A DNA stretch of 64,000 bases from contig NZ_CP010681.1 in assembly GCF_002407245.1 (NCBI RefSeq), positions 310,001-374,000 on the forward strand, in the 5' to 3' direction. The translations under genes and the position numbers were made by a program. Source of the DNA: Phaeobacter piscinae (GTDB lineage Bacteria > Pseudomonadota > Alphaproteobacteria > Rhodobacterales > Rhodobacteraceae). The notes under the pieces are model-generated. The model made no database searches. It was not told the DNA's origin and worked only from the letters and a program-made list of their open reading frames with translations. Below, in pieces: positions 1-9,012 of the stretch; the stretch's first letter is position 1, and each line of letters opens with the position of its first letter.

Positions 1-115
1 CCACCGCGTTGGGATCATTGGCGTATTGGGCATAGAGCTGCTCAAGATACTCAGCATTGTGCCCCTGCATGAAGGAGGAAGCATGGAAGAGTTCGTTAGG
101 GCTCTGGTCGGTCAT
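1..115 (-). CDS. sucA: 2-oxoglutarate dehydrogenase E1 component, N-terminal fragment (runs off window)
   Basis: Only the first 38 codons are in the window; the rest lies beyond position 1. The visible protein starts MTDQSPNELFHASSFMQGHN and continues with a NAEYLEQLYAQYANDP-type segment, the conserved N-terminal arm that E1o uses to contact the E2 core. E1o decarboxylates 2-oxoglutarate with ThDP in the TCA cycle. The start is supported by AAGAGG 7 nt upstream on the minus strand. It lies downstream of sucC-sucD on the same strand, the usual alphaproteobacterial order. Identification rests on a short segment plus context. Confidence 0.85.
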   Translation of the reverse strand, partial: MTDQSPNELFHASSFMQGHNAEYLEQLYAQYANDPNAV

Positions 116-288
116 GTAAGTACCTCTTGCGGGTTGGGACCGGTTCTAGTGCGACCTGGGGTCATGAGTGACAGCCTGATCAGAAGGCGTTTCGGAAGAG
201 TAAAACGCCTCTGGAATCCTGCAGCAGATAAGATCGGCCTCTGGAGGTAACAATCCTATCGACAAAAGGATCCCTGAAACGGGAAGAA

Positions 289-344
289 GAGCGCCCATGA
301 CAGGCGCTCATTTTCCGGACAGACGGTTCAGATCCGTCCGGAAA
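289..344 (-). terminator. two hairpins between sucD and sucA
   Basis: There are two consecutive inverted repeats: GAGCGCC (289-295) with GGCGCTC (303-309), and TTTCCGGAC (312-320) with GTCCGGAAA (336-344). They lie just after the sucD stop on the minus strand. No strong T tract follows, so they may be a partial terminator or mRNA-stabilising hairpins separating sucCD from sucA. The rest of 116-379 holds no supported gene. Confidence 0.5.
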
Positions 345-379
345 GTGATCTTGGATGCCGTATGAGGCAGGCTGTGGCA

Positions 380-1264
380 TTATTTGCCGATGGCCTTCAG
401 CACGGCCTCGCCCAGTGTGGCGGGGCTGTCGGCGACGACGATACCAGCGGATTTCATCGCCTCGATCTTGTCTTCGGCACCACCTTTGCCGCCTGCGACG
501 ATCGCGCCAGCGTGACCCATGCGGCGGCCCGGAGGGGCTGTGCGGCCTGCGATAAAGCCCGCGATGGGCTTCCAGCGGCCTTTTTTCTTCTGCTCGGCGA
601 TGAATTCTGCGGCTTCTTCTTCAGCGGAGCCACCGATTTCACCGATCATGATGATCGACTGGGTTTCATCATCGTTCAGGAACATGTCCAGCACGTCGAT
701 GTGCTCGGTGCCTTTGATCGGGTCGCCGCCGATGCCGACAGCGGTGGACTGGCCCAGACCGATGTCTGCGGTCTGCTTCACCGCCTCATAGGTCAGGGTG
801 CCCGAGCGGGACACAACACCGACCGAGCCACGCTTGTGGATGTGGCCAGGCATGATGCCGATCTTGCAGGCATCAGGCGTGATCACGCCGGGGCAGTTCG
901 GGCCAATGAGGCGCGATTTGCTGTCTTCCAGCGCCCGCTTGACTTTCATCATGTCCAGAACCGGGATGCCCTCGGTGATGCAGACAATCAACTCCATCTC
1001 GGCATCGATGGCCTCAAGGATGGAGTCAGCTGCGAAGGGGGGCGGCACGTAGATCACAGAGGCATTCGCCTCGGTCACATGCTTGGCTTCATGCACGGAG
1101 TTGAAGACCGGCAGGTTCAGGTGGGTCTGGCCACCCTTGCCCGGTGTCACGCCGCCGACCATCTTGGTGCCATAGGCGATGGCCTGTTCGGAGTGGAATG
1201 TGCCCTGCGAGCCGGTGAAGCCCTGACAGATGACCTTGGTGTTTTCGTCGATGAGGACTGCCAT
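380..1264 (-). CDS. sucD: succinyl-CoA synthetase (ADP-forming) alpha subunit
   Basis: 294 aa, the usual family length. Catalyses succinyl-CoA + ADP/GDP + Pi to succinate + NTP + CoA together with SucC. The N-terminal CoA-binding segment [14 protein letters not shown] lies near residues 15-28. The phosphohistidine loop [14 protein letters not shown] near the C-terminus places the active His at about residue 251. The start is preceded by AGGAG on the minus strand. It normally follows sucC directly; here a lipoprotein gene separates the two by about 470 bp. Confidence 0.97.
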   Translation of the reverse strand: MAVLIDENTKVICQGFTGSQGTFHSEQAIAYGTKMVGGVTPGKGGQTHLNLPVFNSVHEAKHVTEANASVIYVPPPFAADSILEAIDAEMELIVCITEGIPVLDMMKVKRALEDSKSRLIGPNCPGVITPDACKIGIMPGHIHKRGSVGVVSRSGTLTYEAVKQTADIGLGQSTAVGIGGDPIKGTEHIDVLDMFLNDDETQSIIMIGEIGGSAEEEAAEFIAEQKKKGRWKPIAGFIAGRTAPPGRRMGHAGAIVAGGKGGAEDKIEAMKSAGIVVADSPATLGEAVLKAIGK

Positions 1265-1285
1265 TTTAGGAGTCTCCTTGATTTG

Positions 1286-1732
1286 TCAGCTGTTTCCGAC
1301 GTGGACGTTGTAATGGGGAGTGCTTGTAGCAATCAGCGACGGTCGAAAGGTCGTCTTGCCGATTTGGCTCTCGTTTGCCCTAAACGCCTGGTGGAGTTTC
1401 TGAGGATTTTCGTCTGAGGCGAACACCATGGAGCATTCGCCATCTCTTAGTTTCACAGAGAGGTTCAGTTTTGGGTGATAGTAAGTCTTAAACGTCGAAT
1501 GTTGAACAAAGCCCAGCTTTGCAGCTTGTGTGGCAACATTAGATCGATCGCCCCCACACATTTTGCTGAACATTGCTGTTGCAATCGCCGGACTCACAGA
1601 TTGTGATCCTGGTTGGGCATAGGCAGATTGCTGCAGTGTAGTCTGCGGGCGTGTCCCAATCTGAGTGGTCTCGGTTGATTGACAAGCCGAAACCGTCAGA
1701 GCCAAAAGTGCAACTAAAACGACGTTTTTCAA
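1286..1732 (-). CDS. small predicted lipoprotein between sucC and sucD
   Basis: 148 aa, no family recognised. The N-terminus is a lipoprotein signal: MKNV, a hydrophobic core, then a VSAC lipobox with Cys17. A Ser/Gln/Thr-rich linker and a folded-looking domain of about 90 residues follow, with two further Cys (CGGD and GECS) that could form a disulfide. The start lies 5 bp after the sucC stop and the stop 21 bp before the sucD start, so it should be co-transcribed with both. It has no evident link to the TCA reaction. The reading frame is open throughout, so I take it as a real gene of unknown function, probably periplasm- or outer-membrane-anchored. Confidence 0.8.
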   Translation of the reverse strand: MKNVVLVALLALTVSACQSTETTQIGTRPQTTLQQSAYAQPGSQSVSPAIATAMFSKMCGGDRSNVATQAAKLGFVQHSTFKTYYHPKLNLSVKLRDGECSMVFASDENPQKLHQAFRANESQIGKTTFRPSLIATSTPHYNVHVGNS

Positions 1733-1737
1733 CTTTC

Positions 1738-2931
1738 TTAACCCTTAACCGCTTTCACGATTTTCTCGGCGCCGTCAGACAGGTTGTCGGCTGCGATGAC
1801 ATCAAGACCGGAGGTGTTGATGATGTCTTTGCCAGCTTCCACATTGGTGCCTTCGAGACGGACAACCAGCGGTACCTTCAGGCCGACCTCTTTCACCGCG
1901 GCGACCACACCCTCGGCGATGACGTCGCAGCGCATGATGCCGCCGAAGATGTTGACCAAGATGCCTTTGACGTTGGGGTCAGAGGTGATGATTTTGAACG
2001 CCTCGGTCACTTTCTCTTTGGTGGCGCCGCCGCCAACATCAAGGAAGTTCGCAGGCTCAGCGCCGTAGAGTTTGATGATGTCCATGGTGGCCATCGCCAG
2101 GCCCGCACCGTTCACCATGCAGCCGATCTCACCGTCCAGAGCGATGTAGTTCAGATCGTATTTGGAGGCTTCCAGTTCCTTGGGGTCTTCCTCGGTGGTG
2201 TCGCGCAGTTCGGAGATATCAGCGTGGCGGTAAACCGCGTTGCCGTCAAAGCCGACCTTGGCGTCCAGCACTTTCAGATCACCACTGTCGGAGACGATCA
2301 GCGGGTTGATTTCCAGCATCTCCATGTCTTTTTCGACAAATGCCTTGTAGAGTTGGCCCATCAGCTTGACGCATTGCTTGACCTGTGCGCCTTCAAGACC
2401 CAGCGAGAATGCGATGCGGCGGCCGTGGAACGCCTGATAGCCAGTTGCCGGATCAACGGAGAAGGACAGGATTTTCTCGGGGGTGGCTTCGGCCACTTCC
2501 TCGATGTCCATGCCGCCCTCGGTGGAGCAGACAAAGGAGATGCGCGAGGTTTGGCGATCCACCAGCAGCGCGAGGTAGAGTTCGGTCTGAATGCCGGATC
2601 CTGCCTCGATGTAGATGCGGTTCACCTGCTTACCGGCGGGACCGGTCTGATGGGTCACAAGGGTGCGGCCCAGCATCTTCTTGGCTTCGTCAGCGGCTTC
2701 TTCAACCGATTTGGTCAGGCGCACGCCGCCTTTTTCGCCCGCGTCAGCCTCCTTGAAGGAGCCCTTGCCGCGACCACCAGCGTGGATCTGAGCTTTGACC
2801 ACCCAGAGCGGGCCGTCCAGTTCACCTGCTGCGGTTTTGGCATCTTCTGCCTTGAGCACCACACGCCCGTCCGAAACCGGCGCGCCGTAGCTGCGGAGGA
2901 GGGCCTTGGCCTGATATTCGTGGATGTTCAT
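1738..2931 (-). CDS. sucC: succinyl-CoA synthetase (ADP-forming) beta subunit
   Basis: 397 aa, full length. The N-terminal ATP-grasp domain opens with [19 protein letters not shown]; the C-terminal flavodoxin-like domain includes [14 protein letters not shown] and the [10 protein letters not shown] segment. Forms the heterodimer with SucD and carries the nucleotide specificity. First gene of the sucC-lipoprotein-sucD operon; the 112 bp immediately upstream contain no gene and lead to the twin TGTGATCACA sites at 3044-3074. Confidence 0.97.
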   Translation of the reverse strand: MNIHEYQAKALLRSYGAPVSDGRVVLKAEDAKTAAGELDGPLWVVKAQIHAGGRGKGSFKEADAGEKGGVRLTKSVEEAADEAKKMLGRTLVTHQTGPAGKQVNRIYIEAGSGIQTELYLALLVDRQTSRISFVCSTEGGMDIEEVAEATPEKILSFSVDPATGYQAFHGRRIAFSLGLEGAQVKQCVKLMGQLYKAFVEKDMEMLEINPLIVSDSGDLKVLDAKVGFDGNAVYRHADISELRDTTEEDPKELEASKYDLNYIALDGEIGCMVNGAGLAMATMDIIKLYGAEPANFLDVGGGATKEKVTEAFKIITSDPNVKGILVNIFGGIMRCDVIAEGVVAAVKEVGLKVPLVVRLEGTNVEAGKDIINTSGLDVIAADNLSDGAEKIVKAVKG

Positions 2932-3043
2932 CTGAAACTGTCCCGTCTGGCTGCAATTATCTTGATCTAATACGCCGTCATAGCGCCAATGTTTAAAGGG
3001 TTTTCTTACAGCTGGTAAAAAAATGCCGAAGATTTATCGATTT

Positions 3044-3074
3044 TGTGATCACGGCTTTCCGACGTGTGATCACA
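3044..3074 (-). promoter_or_regulatory. twin palindromic operator upstream of sucC
   Basis: TGTGATCACG (3044-3053) and TGTGATCACA (3065-3074) are start-to-start 21 bp apart, two helical turns. The proximal edge is 112 bp upstream of the sucC start codon. The same pair with the same 21-bp spacing and nearly the same distance precedes sdhC. GntR-family AkgR, described as a direct activator of TCA genes in Rhodobacter sphaeroides, is a candidate ligand; I do not know its exact motif. Confidence 0.65.
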
Positions 3075-3490
3075 AATTTACGGGAGGTGAACGCGGTTGA
3101 TTCGATAGGAGTGGTTTTGATCAACTCCGACTGTAAGTTACGCGGATGCGGCAACAACCGCATTAAGGTGTAACTGATTTGGCCGCGGTATTGCGGCTTG
3201 GTCCGGATCCGCATGATGGCTTTGGAAATAGTGGGGTGCCGACTGCCAAGGAGGTCGGAAGCACCGATATTATTGCGGACATCAAGACAGGTGATGTGAT
3301 CCCGTCCGAGGCTTTCGGCGGGGAGAATCAAGGCTTCGGACGGGTTATCTGATGCTGGAGTAAGATATTGTTAGTTGGTCGAAAACTGACGTCGTGGCTC
3401 GGGCGGGTCTCATTTTGGCGTGCGTGGGGCTGCACCTGAGGGGGTGCGACGCCGCGTTGAGAGGAGCCATTTAGGGAAGAGGTAAAGGAA

Positions 3491-3515
3491 AAGGCCCGCC
3501 AATCGGGCGGGCCTT
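3491..3515 (-). terminator. rho-independent-type terminator of mdh
   Basis: Perfect 10-bp stem AAGGCCCGCC (3491-3500) / GGCGGGCCTT (3506-3515) with a 5-nt loop, 30 bp past the mdh stop. On the minus strand it is followed by TTCCTTTACC, a moderately T-rich tail. Confidence 0.8.
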
Positions 3516-3544
3516 CACAAAGTTTGTGGTGTTCTGGTCGGATC

Positions 3545-4513
<969 letters not shown>

Positions 4514-4670
4514 TTATCTCCGGTCCGGTTGTGATTGCCGGGAGGACTAAGCCGTTCCGTGGCGTGGCGCAAGATCCCTGCGCGGCGAAGGCCGATGTGC
4601 CGCAGACTGTTCAAATCGGACAGATGCGTTTAAAAAACCGACATATGAGGCACTTAGAGGGATTTCTCAG

Positions 4671-5426
4671 ATGCCTGAGATTACAGTGATGTTTTTTCTG
4701 GTAGCGGTTTTAGCAATTACGTTTGCTGGTGTTTCCAAGGCCGGTTTTGGATCGGGCGCGGCCTTTGCGTCATCTTCGATTCTCGCTGTGATTGTGGAGC
4801 CCGGCGTGGCGCTTGCCTTTATGTTGCCTCTGTTGATGTTGATCGATGTCGCCTCGCTGCGGCCTTATTGGGGGCGCTGGCGGCTGCGGGAGTCGCTCTT
4901 GTTGATCCTCGGCGGTTTGCCTGGCGTTGCATTGGGGGCGGTGTTCTACAAATCCGTCGACGCCGATGCGATGCGGATATTGATTGGTGTCATCTCGGTC
5001 GCGTTTGTGGCCTGGCAGCTGTCCGGGCGGTTGAGGGCACGATTGACCAAGCCGCGCGAAAAGGCGGATGTGACCGGGATTGTGGCCGGCGTGGTTGCCG
5101 GGTTTACAAGTTTCGTAAGCCACGCTGGTGGGCCGCCGGCGGCTGTCTATCTGCTTGGACGCAATATGAGCAAAACAGAATACCAAGCCTCGACCGTATT
5201 GGTGTTCGGTATCCTGAATGCGGCAAAGTTCGTCCCCTATGCGATGCTGGGGATGGTGACGCCCGCGTCATTGACGCTGGATCTGATGTTGGCGCCCTTT
5301 GCCCTGCTTGGGGCTTGGATCGGGGTCCGCTTACATCACAGGGTATCTGAGCCGGTCTTTTTTGGTCTGACCTATGTGCTGTTGGTTACCACCGGGACGA
5401 AGCTGATTTGGGACGGGCTGACCTGA
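4671..5426 (+). CDS. TauE/SafE family membrane transporter
   Basis: 251 aa, almost entirely hydrophobic with about seven to eight predicted membrane segments. The N-terminal VSKAGFGSGAAF and the central SHAGGPPAAVYLL segment are hallmarks of the TauE/SafE (DUF81) family, whose characterised members export sulfite, sulfoacetate or related organosulfonates. The substrate here cannot be deduced. GAGGGA precedes the ATG at suitable spacing. It is not closely linked to sulfur genes. A second family member lies at 29712-30635. Confidence 0.9.
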   Translation: MPEITVMFFLVAVLAITFAGVSKAGFGSGAAFASSSILAVIVEPGVALAFMLPLLMLIDVASLRPYWGRWRLRESLLLILGGLPGVALGAVFYKSVDADAMRILIGVISVAFVAWQLSGRLRARLTKPREKADVTGIVAGVVAGFTSFVSHAGGPPAAVYLLGRNMSKTEYQASTVLVFGILNAAKFVPYAMLGMVTPASLTLDLMLAPFALLGAWIGVRLHHRVSEPVFFGLTYVLLVTTGTKLIWDGLT

Positions 5427-5537
5427 GCAGGGGGCGGATCTTGGGCTGCTGGCAGAGGGCCGTTGTCACACGGCCCCTCCGCCGGCTGGTCAGATCGGAT
5501 GTCTCACCCCTAAGGCTCACCTTGCGAGGAAGCCCGC

Positions 5538-5867
5538 TCAGGCGTCACTGTCGACGACTGGTAAGGCCTCCGCCAGAAACTCATAAGACTGGCCCGAGGC
5601 CACAAGACAGGTCACGCCGCCGGGGGTGGTGATCGTGATGGTCCAGCTGCCGGTATCCGCCGAGGCGAATGTTTCCATCACCACGCCGCGCTGGCCGATG
5701 CCGATGCTCTGCCGACTTTCGCCGTAGCGTTCGGCAAGGCGCTTCACCACCTGATCGCGGGGCGCGCAGTTGTTGCTGGTCTGTGCGACAGCGGGCAGTG
5801 CCATCAGGGCGAGTGCTGCCAAAGCGGCGCTTTTGAGGACTGCAAGTTCAAACGTCTTCTTCAACAT
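5538..5867 (-). CDS. small secreted protein of unknown function
   Basis: 109 aa from the ATG at 5867, chosen over an in-frame upstream start at 5918 because AAAGGG lies 8 nt before it and the signal peptide then starts at the N-terminus. A Sec signal peptide (KK, then a hydrophobic Ala/Leu core) ends near ALPAVAQ, about residue 29. The mature part has two Cys (NNCAPRD and VTCLVAS) and a beta-rich WTITITTPGGVTC stretch. It is probably a periplasmic protein; no function is assignable. Divergent from the HpcH gene. Confidence 0.75.
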   Translation of the reverse strand: MLKKTFELAVLKSAALAALALMALPAVAQTSNNCAPRDQVVKRLAERYGESRQSIGIGQRGVVMETFASADTGSWTITITTPGGVTCLVASGQSYEFLAEALPVVDSDA

Positions 5868-6124
5868 GGGTTTTACCCTTTCCGGAAGATCCGGCGGTGG
5901 GCTTGCCCTTCGGGTCATCTGATCAGACCCGGACAGGGTGTGCGCCGTGCCGGTATCGCGTCATCGTCTGCACGGGCTGCTGCGCCCGCTCCCGGATGTA
6001 TGATGCCGTTTTGGTTCGATCCTCATCCGGTGCAATCAGAGTGGCGAAAAGAAGCTGACATCCTCTTAACGGCCCGTTCTTGGGGGTCGAGTCAAGCGAT
6101 AATAACTGTTTATCAGGGCTTTAT

Positions 6125-6134
6125 TGTGATCACA
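6125..6134 (+). promoter_or_regulatory. single TGTGATCACA palindrome upstream of the HpcH-mch operon
   Basis: An exact copy of the palindrome found paired at sucC and sdhC, here single, 117 bp upstream of the start codon at 6252, matching the 112-113 bp distance at the TCA operons. This suggests the EMC-linked operon shares the TCA regulator. Confidence 0.5.
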
Positions 6135-6190
6135 GCCCTTCGCGCTTGCTGTGTCGACGCGACTTATTCTGCGGTGCGGCATCATTTCAC

Positions 6191-6208
6191 TTGAAAGCTT
6201 CCTTTCAA
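6191..6208 (+). promoter_or_regulatory. inverted repeat TTGAAAG-cttc-CTTTCAA
   Basis: Perfect 7-bp arms with a 4-bp centre, 43 bp before the HpcH start codon. It could be an operator overlapping the promoter or a 5'-leader hairpin. No T tract argues against a terminator. Confidence 0.35.
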
Positions 6209-6251
6209 TTATGTAGCCGTTTGCGCAACAAAATGACTCAGGAGATTACTC

Positions 6252-7106
6252 ATGGATCCGCGCACACGCCCCTATCGGTCGGTTCTGTATATCCCGGGGT
6301 CCAAGCCTCGCGCGCTGGACAAGGCCCGCAATCTGCCGGTGGATGCGATCATCTTTGATCTTGAGGACGCGGTCTCGGCGGATGAGAAAGAAAACGCCCG
6401 CCAGACGTTGGAAGAGGCGCTGCGCGAAGGGGGCTATGGGGCGCGGATGAAGATTGTTCGGATCAACGGATTGGATACCGAATGGGGACGCGCTGATGCT
6501 GATGCTGCGGCCAAGATGGACTGTGATGCGATCCTGTTGCCCAAAGTCTCCTCCCCAGCAGATCTGGAGACTCTGGCAACCATCACAGGGAATAAACCGC
6601 TGTGGGCGATGATGGAAACCCCGCGCGGCATGTTGAACGCCGCAGCCATCGCCGCGCATCCGCTATTGCAAGGCATGGTGATGGGGACCAATGATCTGGC
6701 GAAGGAGCTGCAGGTGCGCTTTCGTCCGGATCGCTTGCCGCTGATGGCGGGGCTGGGTCAGTGCCTGCTGGCGGCCAAGGCGGAAGGAGTGGTCATTGTC
6801 GACGGGGTCTATAACGCCTTTAAGGATGCCGAAGGGTTGGAAGCTGAGTGCAGTCAGGGCCGCGACATGGGGTTTGATGGCAAGACATTGATCCACCCGG
6901 CGCAGGTGGATGTGGCAAATGCCGCCTTCGCCCCTTCCGAGGACGAGATTGACCTCGCGCGACGTCAGATCGCGGCGTTTGACGCCGCAGAGGCAGAGGG
7001 GCAGGGTGTGGCCGTTGTGGATGGCAAGATTGTCGAGAACCTGCACGTGGTCACTGCCCGTGAAATTCTTGCAAAAGCGGATGCAATCGCAGCGGTTTCA
7101 GCCTAG
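6252..7106 (+). CDS. HpcH/HpaI-family CoA ester lyase, probable malyl-CoA thioesterase or (methyl)malyl-CoA lyase
   Basis: 284 aa. CitE/HpcH TIM-barrel features: RSVLYIPGSKPRALDKA at the N-terminus (phosphate/CoA binding), IIFDLEDAV (Mg ligand Glu/Asp) near residues 34-42, and GKTLIHPAQV near the C-terminus. The length is nearer the short Mcl2-type (malyl-CoA thioesterase) than the roughly 318-aa Mcl1 malyl/beta-methylmalyl-CoA lyase, but short lyases also exist. First gene of an operon ending in mesaconyl-CoA hydratase, so a role in the EMC pathway (beta-methylmalyl-CoA or malyl-CoA) is strongly suggested. AGGAGAT precedes the ATG. Confidence 0.85.
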   Translation: MDPRTRPYRSVLYIPGSKPRALDKARNLPVDAIIFDLEDAVSADEKENARQTLEEALREGGYGARMKIVRINGLDTEWGRADADAAAKMDCDAILLPKVSSPADLETLATITGNKPLWAMMETPRGMLNAAAIAAHPLLQGMVMGTNDLAKELQVRFRPDRLPLMAGLGQCLLAAKAEGVVIVDGVYNAFKDAEGLEAECSQGRDMGFDGKTLIHPAQVDVANAAFAPSEDEIDLARRQIAAFDAAEAEGQGVAVVDGKIVENLHVVTAREILAKADAIAAVSA

Positions 7107-7141
7107 GCGTTGGGTCGGTCATAATTCTTTGGGAGACTGAC

Positions 7142-7690
7142 ATGGCATTGTTGCTTCTAGGCATCCTGATTTGGTGGGGCGCCCATTTTTTCAAACGTTT
7201 GGCGCCGGATGCGCGCGCGGCTCTTGGTGATCGTGGCAAGGGGCTGATGGCGCTTATCCTGCTGGCGAGCGTGGTCCTGATGATGATCGGTTACCGCGGT
7301 GCGGAGTCGTTTGATCTGGCCCTGCCGCCGCCGTTTTTCACACATATCAACAACACGTTGATGCTGTTGGCGCTTTACTTCACCAGCCCTGGTCCCAGCA
7401 AAGGCGCGCTGTTTTACAAACTCCGCCATCCCATGTTGCTGGGCTTTGCGATGTGGGCGGTCGCACATCTGCTGGTAAACTGGGATCCGGCCTCCTTTGT
7501 GCTCTTTGGAAGCATGCTGGTCTGGGCGCTGGCGGAAATGGTTGTGATCAACCGCGCTGAGCCAGTCTGGACAGCAAACCCAAAGGGCAGCCTTGCCAAG
7601 GATGCCATGTTCTTTGTCGCGTCGATCGTCCTATTGGGTGTGATCGGCTATGTTCACGGGCTGATCGGCCCCTCGCCGTTTCCGGGGTAA
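7142..7690 (+). CDS. NnrU family integral membrane protein
   Basis: 182 aa with about five hydrophobic segments. The N-terminal LIWWGAHFFKRLAPDARAAL and the HPMLLGFAMWAVAHLL segment with its conserved His are characteristic of NnrU, a family first linked to nitric-oxide/denitrification loci but common in proteobacteria without them. 35 bp downstream of the HpcH gene and 6 bp before DUF1737, so part of the operon. Its role in EMC metabolism is unknown. Confidence 0.88.
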   Translation: MALLLLGILIWWGAHFFKRLAPDARAALGDRGKGLMALILLASVVLMMIGYRGAESFDLALPPPFFTHINNTLMLLALYFTSPGPSKGALFYKLRHPMLLGFAMWAVAHLLVNWDPASFVLFGSMLVWALAEMVVINRAEPVWTANPKGSLAKDAMFFVASIVLLGVIGYVHGLIGPSPFPG

Positions 7691-7696
7691 TCACTG

Positions 7697-7900
7697 ATGA
7701 AACTCTATCGATTTCTGTCTGAGGACGACACCTCGGCGTTCTGTCACAAGGTGACCGATGCGCTGAACAAAGGGTGGGAACTCTACGGAAGTCCGACCCA
7801 GACTTTCGACCCCGTGAAGGGGATCATGCGCTGCGGTCAATCTGTGGTGAAAGAGGTGCCCGGCACCTATACCCCCGAGACCAAACTGGGAGAGCACTAA
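7697..7900 (+). CDS. DUF1737 domain protein
   Basis: 67 aa. The whole protein matches the DUF1737 pattern: MKLYRFLSEDDTSAFCHKVT, then ALNKGWELYGSPTQTFD and the GIMRCGQSVVKEV strand. It is soluble and of unknown function. Its TAA stop overlaps the ATG of mch by one base (TAATG), implying translational coupling between the two. Confidence 0.9.
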   Translation: MKLYRFLSEDDTSAFCHKVTDALNKGWELYGSPTQTFDPVKGIMRCGQSVVKEVPGTYTPETKLGEH

Positions 7901-8931
7901 TGGCCAAGACCAATCCGGGCCGCTTCTTTGAGGATTATGCCGTTGGCGATGTGTTGCACCATGCGGTGCCGCGCACCGTTTCGGGGGGGGAGCGCGCATT
8001 GTATCACGCGCTCTACCCGGCGCGGCATGCGCTCTACTCCTCGGACGAATTTGCGCGCGGATGTGGTCTGACGGGCGCGCCGCTAGAGGATCTGGCGGCG
8101 TTCCACATGGTCTTTGGAAAGACCGTTCCGGATGTCTCGTTGAACGCAGTGGCGAACCTTGGCTATGCCGAAGGGCGCTGGCATCTGCCGGTCTATGCCG
8201 GAGATACCCTGCGCGCCGAAAGCGAAGTGATTGGGGTCAAACAGAATTCCAACGGCAAATCCGGTGTCGTCTATGTTCGCACACGTGGCCTCAACCAGCG
8301 GGGTGACTGCGTGCTGGACTATGTGCGCTGGGTTATGGTGCGCAAAGGCAATCTGGAGGCGCCCGCGCCTGAGACCTGTATCCCCGAGCTCACCCGGGTG
8401 ATCTCGGTTGAGGATCTGGTCATTCCCGAAGGGCTGGATTTCTCCAGCTATGATTTCACGCTCGCGGGGGAGCCGCACCGCTGGGGCGACTATGCGGTGG
8501 GGGAACAGATTGACCACATCGACGGTGTCACGGTCGAAGAGGCCGAGCATATGCTCGCAACCCGGCTGTGGCAGAACACGGCCAAGGTTCACTTTGACAC
8601 CACCGCTCGGCCGGATGGATCGCGGCTGATCTACGGCGGGCATGTGATCTCCATGGCGCGGGCGTTGTCCTTCAACGGCTTGGCCAATGCGCAGATGATT
8701 GTTGGATTGAACGGGGGCGCACATGCAAACCCCTGCACATCCGGTATGACAATCCGTGCCTGGTCGGAGGTGCTGGACAAGGTTGAAACCCGCGCGCCCG
8801 GCATCGGGGCGATCCGCTTGCGACTGGTCGCGACCAGCGGGGGTGCTCCCTTCCGGCTGAAGGGGGACGATGGCAAATATCACCCGGAGGTTCTGCTGGA
8901 TCTCGACTACTGGGCATTAATGCCATTGTGA
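7900..8931 (+). CDS. mch: mesaconyl-CoA hydratase (MaoC-like dehydratase)
   Basis: 343 aa. Reversibly hydrates mesaconyl-C1-CoA to beta-methylmalyl-CoA in the ethylmalonyl-CoA pathway. Two hot-dog halves are visible: the N-terminal one begins GRFFEDYAVGDVLHHAVPRTVSGGE, and the C-terminal one EPHRWGDYAVGEQIDHIDGVTVEEAEH, followed by the GGHVISMARALSFNG helix. The start at 7900 is chosen over an in-frame upstream codon (7774) because that would overlap most of DUF1737 with non-homologous sequence. The reaction partner, the HpcH-family enzyme, opens the operon. Confidence 0.93.
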   Translation: MAKTNPGRFFEDYAVGDVLHHAVPRTVSGGERALYHALYPARHALYSSDEFARGCGLTGAPLEDLAAFHMVFGKTVPDVSLNAVANLGYAEGRWHLPVYAGDTLRAESEVIGVKQNSNGKSGVVYVRTRGLNQRGDCVLDYVRWVMVRKGNLEAPAPETCIPELTRVISVEDLVIPEGLDFSSYDFTLAGEPHRWGDYAVGEQIDHIDGVTVEEAEHMLATRLWQNTAKVHFDTTARPDGSRLIYGGHVISMARALSFNGLANAQMIVGLNGGAHANPCTSGMTIRAWSEVLDKVETRAPGIGAIRLRLVATSGGAPFRLKGDDGKYHPEVLLDLDYWALMPL

Positions 8932-9012
8932 TAACAGCTGGCGGAGGCGGTTTCTGTTTCGAAATCGGCCTTGGCCGGGACCTTCACACAGGCGAAGCGA
9001 TGTGCAAAAGCC

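Larger units (their letters stand above)
2932..3544. other. intergenic region mdh-sucC (613 bp)
   Basis: Lies between the end of mdh and the start of sucC, both on the minus strand. It holds the mdh terminator (3491-3515), the paired palindromes at 3044-3074 and presumably the sucC promoter. Short open frames here (for example 2993-3331 minus) have atypical composition and no recognisable domain, and I do not call them genes. Confidence 0.7.
5868..6251. other. divergent intergenic region upstream of the HpcH-mch operon
   Basis: 384 bp with no supported gene. It contains one TGTGATCACA palindrome (6125-6134), an inverted repeat at 6191-6208 and the palindrome TTGCGCAA at 6221-6228, all within about 130 bp of the plus-strand start codon at 6252. 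Confidence 0.6.

Noticed and set aside
362..1417. Long plus-strand frame opposite sucD (and similar ones opposite sucC, mdh and sdhA)
   Set aside because: The antisense strand of GC-rich genes keeps long open frames because of codon bias; the minus-strand genes are clear and these encode no known family.
2993..3331. 112-codon minus-strand frame between sucC and mdh
   Set aside because: It spans the twin palindromes and the sucC promoter area, has no recognisable domain and a composition unlike its neighbours. Treated as non-coding.
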